Of a stretch of 64,000 bases of DNA, positions 58,601-64,000 are shown one piece after another. Position numbers and translations under genes: made by a program. Under the pieces are notes generated by a model, which was not told the origin of the DNA, ran no database searches, and worked only from the letters and a program-made list of their open reading frames with translations. The stretch covers positions 21,396-85,395 of IMG/VR virus record IMGVR_UViG_3300031963_000064; one strand, written 5' to 3'. Every line of letters begins with the position of its first letter. The stretch's first letter is position 1. Source of the DNA: a virus.

Positions 58601-59695
58601 ATAAGCACCACCAGTAACCTGAAGTCTTTGTGATGCGGTTCCTGTTGAGGTTCCAGAACCAATCAATACAGATCCATTAGTAAATGTAGAGACACCGGTG
58701 ACTTGAAGATCTGTGAACGTATTTGGTGCATTAGCAATAGCACTCTCGATCGTTGCAGTAGTTGTTGCATCAAGAGAAGCAATGTTTTGAAGTTGCCTTG
58801 CTGAACTAATGACTTGAGTGGCACCAATGTTTAATGATCCAACAGTACCAACACCAGAAACATTCAGTTGCGATACCGACGCAATACCACCTATAACACT
58901 TGTGGATATTCCTGATACAGTTGCAAATCCAGCAGTAGAAACAAAGTCTGCAAATGAAATTGTAATTGTTGCAATTCCAGCAGTTGCAGCTGCAGATACA
59001 GTTGATCCAACAAAATTTAACTGAGTAATACTATTGGCAGTGCCAATTATTGTTCCTTCATCACGAATTGTAAGACCAGTAATTGCGTTTGATGGAGCAG
59101 CAGGAACCCAAGATGGAATACTACCAACTCCATTTGATTGAAGTATTGAACCTAAAGAACCATTTGCTAAAAATGCTGTTGTATCAGCAGCAGATTGATA
59201 TGGAATATTACCAACAAGTCCACCTTTAAGATTCGTTGCGATTCCAGCGTTAGTTGCAAAAGTGGCAGTTGTAGCGTTACCACTAAATGTCGTTGCAGTG
59301 ATAACACCAGAGACTTTAACGTCACCAACAACATCAAGTCTTGAGGTTGGTGATGTAGAGTTAATACCAAGATTTCCACTAGATGATAATAAGAATCTAT
59401 CAGCGTCAGCAATTCTAAAATTAATGCCTGTTGGAGAATTTATAAAGAGACGACGATCAGCAGGTGATGAAATAAAGTTGTAATCACTATCAACAGTGCT
59501 ATTGTTTAATGTAATTCCATTATATGTACTATAAACTTCACCAATTCTTATAAATCCATTTCCACCTTGAACATCTAATCTTTCTTGTGGATTAGTAGAT
59601 CCAACACCAATATTTCCTGCTGCAGTCGTGGTTAGAACTGTTGCACCTACACCTACTTCTAACCCACGTTTTACCCTAAAGTTCTGATCGGCCAA
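52601..59695 (-). CDS. Giant tail fibre with C-terminal S74 chaperone (2364 aa)
   Basis: MADQNFRVKRGLEVGVGATV opens the protein. Many copies of a VGIGSTNPTSKLDVVGDVKV unit follow, with SGVVTATTFSG and GTASQRLQVTGGAYVSGSVG modules, alternating with small globular inserts. The last ~95 residues are an S74 intramolecular chaperone (SASDENLKTNIVTIDDPLDK, FEWRENGRRSAGVIAQEIEK), where the Ser of SDENLK is the expected self-cleavage point. The mature fibre would lose this tail after trimerisation. A late box (59727-59734) lies 31 nt upstream. It shares long segments with the next gene. Confidence 0.88.
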   Translation of the reverse strand: MADQNFRVKRGLEVGVGATVLTTTAAGNIGVGSTNPQERLDVQGGNGFIRIGEVYSTYNGITLNNSTVDSDYNFISSPADRRLFINSPTGINFRIADADRFLLSSSGNLGINSTSPTSRLDVVGDVKVSGVITATTFSGNATTATFATNAGIATNLKGGLVGNIPYQSAADTTAFLANGSLGSILQSNGVGSIPSWVPAAPSNAITGLTIRDEGTIIGTANSITQLNFVGSTVSAAATAGIATITISFADFVSTAGFATVSGISTSVIGGIASVSQLNVSGVGTVGSLNIGATQVISSARQLQNIASLDATTTATIESAIANAPNTFTDLQVTGVSTFTNGSVLIGSGTSTGTASQRLQVTGGAYVSGSVGIGSTNPTSKLDVVGDVKVSGVVTATTFSGTLLGYASTAGIATNLKGGSGGTIVYQSAADTTAFLANGSLGQVLQASGGTNPPSWVDAAPSNAITGLTIRDEGTIVSTANSFSQLNFVGNIVSVAGTGPSGIATITFADFVSTAGFATISGISTSVIGGIASVSQLNVSGVATIGVVTANNLYVAGVGTFLSSGLKIRNLADTFQYNITGGAITANRTLNLPVITATDTLAALNISQTFTNTQTFNGTLSAASLLSLSGNTSGTHLFGTNQTSGTLTFGGTSGTGTITFGRATTSQTTDIQAGATASGNTKTINLGTGGLSGSFTNINIGPTAGVGTVVINTTNNVGIGSLLPTSVLDVVGDAKFTGVVTATSFSGNATTATALQNARDFSITGNFVTATAISFNGTGNVALAATITPNSIGLGTYTSGDYVQSISGTANQITVTSGTGEGSTPTLSVPNQFTAPEDVTVTRDLQVNRNLNVNGNITIGGTAAVIFSQSLNVFDPDIVLGYRTDANGNDVSNDNTANHGGVAVASTEGTPLVQLFIAGIETNPATYKKIMWFKSGTFAGLGTDAWLSNYAVGIGSTQFPTGTRFASGAVQFTESDLAVVRNINASGITTSSRLTLNGANSATTGGGQIYLNGASGNRIDFNTNGAAAPTFTTRSAGTKIVLYPSVGASKVDYAFGINANVLWSSVEDSGSQFKWYAGTTQLADLKGSGELVIGSSTLTGTASQLLQVNSGGYFNGSVGIGTTNPTSKLHVVGDTLVTGVSTFQSDVYLGDNDKILLGDGNDLRIYHDGSNSFVEDSGTGNLYLQSNAAGIILQKTSGNENLAKFLTDGAVELYYDNSKEFETTGYGATVYGTLQTQQLNVSGIATASTLVATKSAYLGSDYTNSTFGNGWIVAAPASTTYYKIATLPETSSATFDHLTIEGVMGGWVKDAMTPFKMTFSNRDGFDYKYESYGSVKTEARIIGISTNNTTEIWAQHQSSQYTKLVYNITNSVQVTVVTNPTSTTTAPIGTTVFDSSSVTYTPRFIINESDNVGIGTASPTSKLHVVGDTLITGIVTATTFIGALTGTATTSSNVIGGIGSLSQLQVTGISTFTNGPVLIGAATSTNTAAQRLQVTGGAYVSSSLGIGVTNPAYKLSVYGNSAKTSTDGSPFVISSNDATNPFQFLVSRSSSSVTKPYWAIESVEQGVAYRNLSLLSAGGNVTIGSTLDTGTASQRLQVNGGGYFAGVGVATGSIGVGITNPQGTIDIRTAPQWSSFNYGANLIIGGSRNNGIGILDSGNTNPWAIVNGSGNLLFAQMPALGNTTSPSSEAARITSNRNLLIGATTETGTSSQLLQVSGGAYVSGSVGIGTTNPSDKLHVLGGKIRVDSTSGGLELWSGAGFFGGIGLDGSTNILLKADATRSLIFQTGGANDRGRIDSSGTFLVGTATSTGTANQKLQVSGGAYVSGSVGIGTTVPTYILTVTDTGTSATSGLTNCLADFTTTANSYAQINLRNTSSGTNASSDVIITANNGSDTTNFIDLGINNSGFSVGSWTINGANDGYLYTSDGNLSIGAINASVAKYISFFTGGTLLSNERMRINAIGVGIGSTNPTSKLDVVGNAKVSGVVTATTFVGALTGTATTSSNVIGGIGSLSQLQVTGISTFTNGPVLIGSGTSTGTASQRLQVTGGAYVSGRLGVANTNPSYDIDVTGSIGITTTSGDALILSSTLTNGRTSIVLNTNGNDWELGSRGSGSSPINSFYIYDRNASAYRQVIDPSGNVLFGATSATGTASQLLQVTGGGYFSGSVGIGSTNPQSTLSVGGTITELYAGTYWNVVTQADVGYGSSQVPLNQYLGQLAFLDDFSPNGLRREGGGSDDVGISSIGYVGIGTTNPTSKLHVVGDGYFTGIVTATDFNSASDENLKTNIVTIDDPLDKIVQIRGVNFEWRENGRRSAGVIAQEIEKVLPELVNGGETKTVNYNGLIGLLIEAIKAQQEEIDILKEKIK

Positions 59696-59726
59696 GGTTC
59701 ACTATCCCCTATGGTTCACTTTTATC

Positions 59727-59734
59727 TATTTATC
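59727..59734 (-). promoter_or_regulatory. Late promoter element GATAAATA
   Basis: Minus-strand GATAAATA, 31 nt before the ATG at 59695, overlapping the stop of the next giant gene. Confidence 0.5.
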
Positions 59735-62700
59735 AAACTACAATCGATATGAAACTAACTTTAAATGTCGTTGAAGAAGCACTTGAAGGTGTAGCAAGTA
59801 ACCTTAAGTTTTCTCCAGAAATATCTACATCATAACTTGCAACAGTTGCATTATTGTAGACAGTTCCATATTCAGTCAGATAAGCAGTGACGCCATCGTG
59901 AATCACAAGTATCTTTGTTGAATGATAATTTGTTCCTCGTGTTCCTTGAACCATATATTCAACAGAACGATACAAGGATGTAGAAAGTCCAGTGTGAATT
60001 GCAGTCTGTGATGTTGTTGTAGTTGTTGAAGTTGCAGACCCTACTCTGGTCGATACAGTATCGTAAGTTGGTGATGTTGTAATACCAGAAACATTAAGTC
60101 CTTGTGATTGTAGTGTTCCAAAGACAGTGGCACCATATCCAGCAGTTTCAAACTTTTTAGAGTTATCATGATAGAGTTCTACAGAACCGTCACTATTATA
60201 CTTTGCGAAATAATCTCCAGAAGTTGTACTTTGGAAGAATATACCATCATTACCATATATCAGTAATTTTCCAGTTCCAACGTCAGAAATTGTGCTATTA
60301 GATCCATCATGATAGATTTGTAAATCATTACCATCACCCAATATTAACTTATCATTATCACCAAGTTTTACATCACTCTGAAATGTAGATACACCAGAAA
60401 CATTTAATTGTCCTAATGTTCCAACAGAAGTCAGAGAAGAATTAACAACGCTACTTCCAAGAGTGGTAGAAGTTAAAACAGTGCTTGTGCCAGTTTTAAA
60501 TGCTCCACCACTGGTCACACCAAGACCAATTGATGATTCTAGAGTATTTGCTGAGTTATTATAAGTAAATGTTTTACGAATATTAGCAGAACCAATACCA
60601 ATACCAGCACCATCAAGAAGTGTATTAGTTCCTACTGTTGATGCAATACCAACATTAAAGTCTGCTAATTCAATGGTTGTGGAGTTAACAACAAACTGAG
60701 TTCCGTCAACATATAGGTCACCACGTATTCTAACAATACCACTAGTTGTACCAACTCCAACTGGTAGTGGATCAATAATAATTTCTTGAGGTCCACTGAT
60801 TGTATTAGTTGTAAATCCAAGATTACCAGAACCAGTGGTAAATTGGGTTGCGGTTATAATACCAGTAGAATTAATATTAGTAATAGAAGAATTCGTTACA
60901 TTCAGTGTTGCAATGGTTCCAACACCACTGAAGTTTAAATTAGTTCCAGTTGCATTAGTAAGAGTAGAAACACCAGTATAATTAATATTAGTGCCACCTA
61001 GATTAGTAATTGTACCAACAGTGCTGTTCAGTGTTGCGATTGTACCAACACCACTGAAGTTTAGATTAGTTCCAGTTGCATTAGTAATTGTACCAACAGT
61101 GCTGTTCAGTGTTGCGATTGTACCAACACCACTGAAGTTTAAATTAGTTCCAGTTGCGTTTGTAGTGGTGCTTGTTGTAACATTTAATGTGGTAATTGTA
61201 GCGATGCCAGAATTAATTTGTCCACTAAATGTCGTTGCAGTGACAACACCAGAGACTTTAACATCACCAACTACATCTAATTTTGATGTTGGTGTTGTAG
61301 AGTTGATGCCAACATTACCAGAAGTGTTAATTCTTACTGCTTCTGCACCGCCAGCACCCAAGGCCAATTGAACAGATGCTGCTGCTCTTATAGTTGAAAC
61401 AAGACTAGAGTGTGTAATACTAACATCACCTTGTCCTGAAGATACAAATCTTCCATCACCCTGAACCATTAATGTGCTAGTTGGATTTGTGTTACCAACT
61501 CCAAGATTACCATTAAAATATCCACCACTATTGACTTGGAATAATTGTGATGCAGTTCCTGTAGAATTTGCTGTTCCAACTAAAATTACACCATTAGAAT
61601 CAATACGATGTCTAAAAGTATTTTGAGTTAGAATATCAATTACTCCTGCATCTTGAGTAACTAACCTTAATGAACCAGTTCCACGATTAATAATATTAAA
61701 ATTGCCATTATCACCACCATCACGAATTAATCTTGTTGCATAATCCGAATATGTTGAATCTGCTCCATGAAAATCTAGGAATGTTGAAATATTAGTAGCA
61801 CCAATACCAATTTCTATATTTCTTCCATTATCACCACCAAATTGGACGGATGTTAGTGCGGTTCCTGCCTTTACAGTTCCAATAACATCTAAAGTTGTTG
61901 TCGGAGATGCAGAACCAATACCAACAAGACCAGCATTTGTAATTCTTAATCTTTCTGCGCTGTTAGTAAAAAATGTATAAGTTCCTGCTGCATCATAGTT
62001 TGAAAATCTGAATACGTTTGAAGGACCTACATCAAGATAATAACCAGTGCTTCCATTAATGTATTCAAATGCAATTTCACCACCCTCGTTAGATTGATAT
62101 GCTTTCAATCTTAAGAAGCTTCCAATACCAACACCAGAATTTCCAGTTGTTGTAATAATACCAGAAGCAATATTAATATTGTTGTTGAATGTTGATAATC
62201 CAGAAACATTCAGTTGTTGTGCTGTTAAACTAGTTGCACTTGTAATTCCAAGAGTGCTAATACCAGTTACATTCAGATCAGTAAATGTATTAGGTGCATT
62301 AGCAATTGCTGCTTCAATTGTTGCGGTTGTTGTTGCATCAAGTGAAGCAATGTTTTGAAGTTGCCTTGCTGAACTAATGACTTGAGTGGCACCAATGTTT
62401 AATGATCCAACAGTTGCGATACCACTATAATTAACATTAGTTCCACCTAAATTAGTTATTGTTCCTACAGTACTATTAAATCTTGTAATCGTACCAATAC
62501 CAGTATAATTGACATTGGTGCCACCTAAATTAGTAAGAGTTGCACTAGTGCTATTAAGTGTTGCAATAGTGCCAACACCACTAAAGTTTAGATTAGTACC
62601 ATTTACATTTGTAGTAGTGCTTGTTGTAGCATTAAATGTAGTAATGGTGCCAACACCACTATAATTTAAATTGGTTCCTTGTGCATTTGTAATAACACCG

Positions 62701-64000
62701 GTAACAATATTTCCAATACTATAGTTTGCAGTAGTGCCATTAATTGTTGTAATGTTTCCAGTCGTTGCTGTAACAATACCAGAAGCATTAATGTTTCTAA
62801 CAACTGCTAAATCTCTTTCGCTAAATTGAACTGCACCAGCAGCAAGTCTAGTTCCTACTGGAAACTGTGTGCTACCAATACCAACCGCATAATTAGATAA
62901 CCAAGCATCGGTTCCAAGTCCAGCAAAAGTTCCTGCCTTAAACCACATAATTTTCTTATATGTGGCTGGATTTGTTTCAATGCCAGCAACAAACAGTTGA
63001 ACTAATGGTGATCCTTCAGTGGATGCAAGAGCAACACCACCATGATTTGCTGTAGTGTCATTTGAAACATCATTACCATTTGCATCAGTTCTAAATCCAA
63101 GAATAATATCTGGATCAAATATGTTTAATGATTGTGAAAAAATTATTGCTGAAGTTCCACCAATTGTGACATTTCCAGTAACACTTAAATTACGATTGAC
63201 TTGAAGATCTCTAGTAACCGTTGCATCTTGTGGGATAGTAAATTGATTAGGGATACTTAAAGTAGGTGTTGAACCTTCTCCTGTTCCACTGGTAACGGTG
63301 ATCTGGTTTCCAGTTCCACTAATTGACTGAACATAATCACCCGTTGTATCTGTACCAAGACCTACAGAATTTGGTTGAATTGTTGCAGCTAAAGATACGT
63401 TACCTGTACCATCAAAACTAATTGCAGATGCTATAACATCACCAGTAATTTGAAATGTTCTTGGAGTTACAAGTTGTGTTGCAGACGCTGCAATACCTGT
63501 TAAAGCACCGATAAATGTTGTTGCAGTGGCAACACCAGAAACAAAAAGTTGTGATGCAGTAACAACACCTAAAGTTGAAATACCAGAAACAACTAATTGT
63601 GAAGTGGTTGTCAGTCCATTAACACCTAGTTGTGTTAAGGTTGTAATTCCAGAAGAATTGATATTAGTAATAATACCAGTAATAACTCTTAAAGTGGTGA
63701 TTGTACCAATGGTTCCACTTAAATTCGTGATTGTTCCGTTTGTAGAACTTAAGGTGGTGATTGTACCAATGGTTCCACTTAAATTCGTAATCGTTCCGTT
63801 TGTAGAACTTAAGGTGGTGATTGTACCAATGGTTCCACTTAAATTCGTAATCGTTCCGTTTGTAGAACTTAAGGTGGTGATTGTACCAATGGTTCCACTT
63901 AAATTCGTGATTGTTCCGTTTGTAGAACTTAAGGTGGTGATTGTACCAATGGTTCCACTTAAATTCGTAATCGTTCCGTTTGTAGAACTTAAGGTGGTGA
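59733..64000 (-). CDS. Giant repetitive fibre protein, C-terminal part (5' end beyond window)
   Basis: The frame is open from its stop at 59733 to the window edge. An internal Met at 62948 is not the true start: residues before it (VQLFVAGIETNPATYKKI) align with the neighbouring giant gene. Contents from the edge inward: 60-bp tandem repeats giving SSTNGTITNLSGTIGTITTL, a segment shared with the next gene, TNATGTNLNFSGVG repeats, and a globular C-terminal part (SLYRSVEYMVQGTRGTNYHS, LLATPSSASSTTFKVSFISI). Unlike its neighbour it ends without an S74 chaperone. Confidence 0.85.
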   Translation of the reverse strand, partial: TTLSSTNGTITNLSGTIGTITTLSSTNGTITNLSGTIGTITTLSSTNGTITNLSGTIGTITTLSSTNGTITNLSGTIGTITTLSSTNGTITNLSGTIGTITTLRVITGIITNINSSGITTLTQLGVNGLTTTSQLVVSGISTLGVVTASQLFVSGVATATTFIGALTGIAASATQLVTPRTFQITGDVIASAISFDGTGNVSLAATIQPNSVGLGTDTTGDYVQSISGTGNQITVTSGTGEGSTPTLSIPNQFTIPQDATVTRDLQVNRNLSVTGNVTIGGTSAIIFSQSLNIFDPDIILGFRTDANGNDVSNDTTANHGGVALASTEGSPLVQLFVAGIETNPATYKKIMWFKAGTFAGLGTDAWLSNYAVGIGSTQFPVGTRLAAGAVQFSERDLAVVRNINASGIVTATTGNITTINGTTANYSIGNIVTGVITNAQGTNLNYSGVGTITTFNATTSTTTNVNGTNLNFSGVGTIATLNSTSATLTNLGGTNVNYTGIGTITRFNSTVGTITNLGGTNVNYSGIATVGSLNIGATQVISSARQLQNIASLDATTTATIEAAIANAPNTFTDLNVTGISTLGITSATSLTAQQLNVSGLSTFNNNINIASGIITTTGNSGVGIGSFLRLKAYQSNEGGEIAFEYINGSTGYYLDVGPSNVFRFSNYDAAGTYTFFTNSAERLRITNAGLVGIGSASPTTTLDVIGTVKAGTALTSVQFGGDNGRNIEIGIGATNISTFLDFHGADSTYSDYATRLIRDGGDNGNFNIINRGTGSLRLVTQDAGVIDILTQNTFRHRIDSNGVILVGTANSTGTASQLFQVNSGGYFNGNLGVGNTNPTSTLMVQGDGRFVSSGQGDVSITHSSLVSTIRAAASVQLALGAGGAEAVRINTSGNVGINSTTPTSKLDVVGDVKVSGVVTATTFSGQINSGIATITTLNVTTSTTTNATGTNLNFSGVGTIATLNSTVGTITNATGTNLNFSGVGTIATLNSTVGTITNLGGTNINYTGVSTLTNATGTNLNFSGVGTIATLNVTNSSITNINSTGIITATQFTTGSGNLGFTTNTISGPQEIIIDPLPVGVGTTSGIVRIRGDLYVDGTQFVVNSTTIELADFNVGIASTVGTNTLLDGAGIGIGSANIRKTFTYNNSANTLESSIGLGVTSGGAFKTGTSTVLTSTTLGSSVVNSSLTSVGTLGQLNVSGVSTFQSDVKLGDNDKLILGDGNDLQIYHDGSNSTISDVGTGKLLIYGNDGIFFQSTTSGDYFAKYNSDGSVELYHDNSKKFETAGYGATVFGTLQSQGLNVSGITTSPTYDTVSTRVGSATSTTTTTSQTAIHTGLSTSLYRSVEYMVQGTRGTNYHSTKILVIHDGVTAYLTEYGTVYNNATVASYDVDISGENLRLLATPSSASSTTFKVSFISIVV
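60985..61170. repeat. 78-bp coding repeats in the giant fibre gene
   Basis: About two and a half copies of a 78-nt unit coding for TITNATGTNLNFSGVGTIAT plus LNSTVG. Copies differ by one or two bases. Confidence 0.8.
63690..64000. repeat. 60-bp tandem repeat array, open at the window edge
   Basis: Just over five copies with an exact 60-nt period, each coding for 20 residues (LSSTNGTITNLSGTIGTITT). Copies differ only at two positions, always together (GTGATT or GTAATC on the plus strand), and both are silent. The array continues past 64000. Confidence 0.95.

Overview
The window is a tightly packed, visibly AT-rich stretch of a T4-like (straight-tailed myovirus) cyanophage genome. The phage type follows from recognisable T4 core proteins: tail hub gp5, gp26 and gp51, baseplate gp48 and gp53, head nuclease gp4, and replication/transcription gp59, gp33 and gp32. 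The cyanobacterial host follows from PhoH, ThyX, a DUF1825-like and a DUF4278-like protein, glutamine-riboswitch-like leaders, and a tRNA-Leu(UAA) carrying a cyanobacterial-type group I intron. Nearly everything is on the minus strand, so transcription runs from high to low coordinates. Four genes (12006-14606) form one plus-strand island.

Layout from low to high coordinates. 1-1343: end of a large virion gene, a tRNA cluster (Leu with intron, Met-type CAU, Ile-type UAU) and small genes including a Phd-like antitoxin. 1405-11965: tail hub and tail-lysis module (S74 protein, beta-helix needle-like protein, gp5, gp27-like, a dual peptidoglycan hydrolase, a long coiled-coil protein, gp51-like, gp26-like, a tube-junction protein). 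12006-14606 (+): gp4, a hypothetical, gp48, gp53. 14592-19035: Mom-like modification enzyme, gp32, DUF1825-like, gp59, gp33, PD-(D/E)XK exonuclease, PhoH, a small conserved protein. 19068-24203: nucleotide metabolism and small genes (ThyX, glutaredoxin) interrupted by two related GIY-YIG-like homing endonucleases. 24221-41627: three giant paralogous fibre genes separated by protein- or glycan-modifying enzymes (prolyl-hydroxylase-like, tyrosylprotein-sulfotransferase-like, two DUF6445-like oxygenases, two glycosyltransferases). 41632-64000: further fibre and structural genes, including three tandem paralogs and two adjacent giant repetitive fibres, one ending in an S74 chaperone and the other running off the window.

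Main observations. (1) The tRNA-Leu(UAA) gene is split by a 200-nt group I intron at the same anticodon position as in cyanobacteria. (2) A homing endonuclease gene sits between two halves of a glutamine-riboswitch-like leader, and its own ends appear to rebuild a riboswitch-like fold on each side. (3) The other endonuclease has a late promoter inside a 14-bp inverted repeat, the arrangement known for T4 I-TevI control. (4) Each giant fibre has exactly 24 Kelch-like repeats in four blocks of six, predicting four tandem six-bladed beta-propellers per chain, with modifying enzymes encoded in between. (5) A consensus promoter and a strong terminator bracket a ~100-nt candidate small RNA or attenuator before glutaredoxin.

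Regulation. Early promoters are near-consensus sigma70 (TTGACA-like, 17-nt spacer, TATAAT-like). Late promoters appear as ATAAATA or CTAAATA, mostly 14-34 nt before start codons. No gene-free stretch over 300 bases exists apart from the tRNA/intron block at 422-946.
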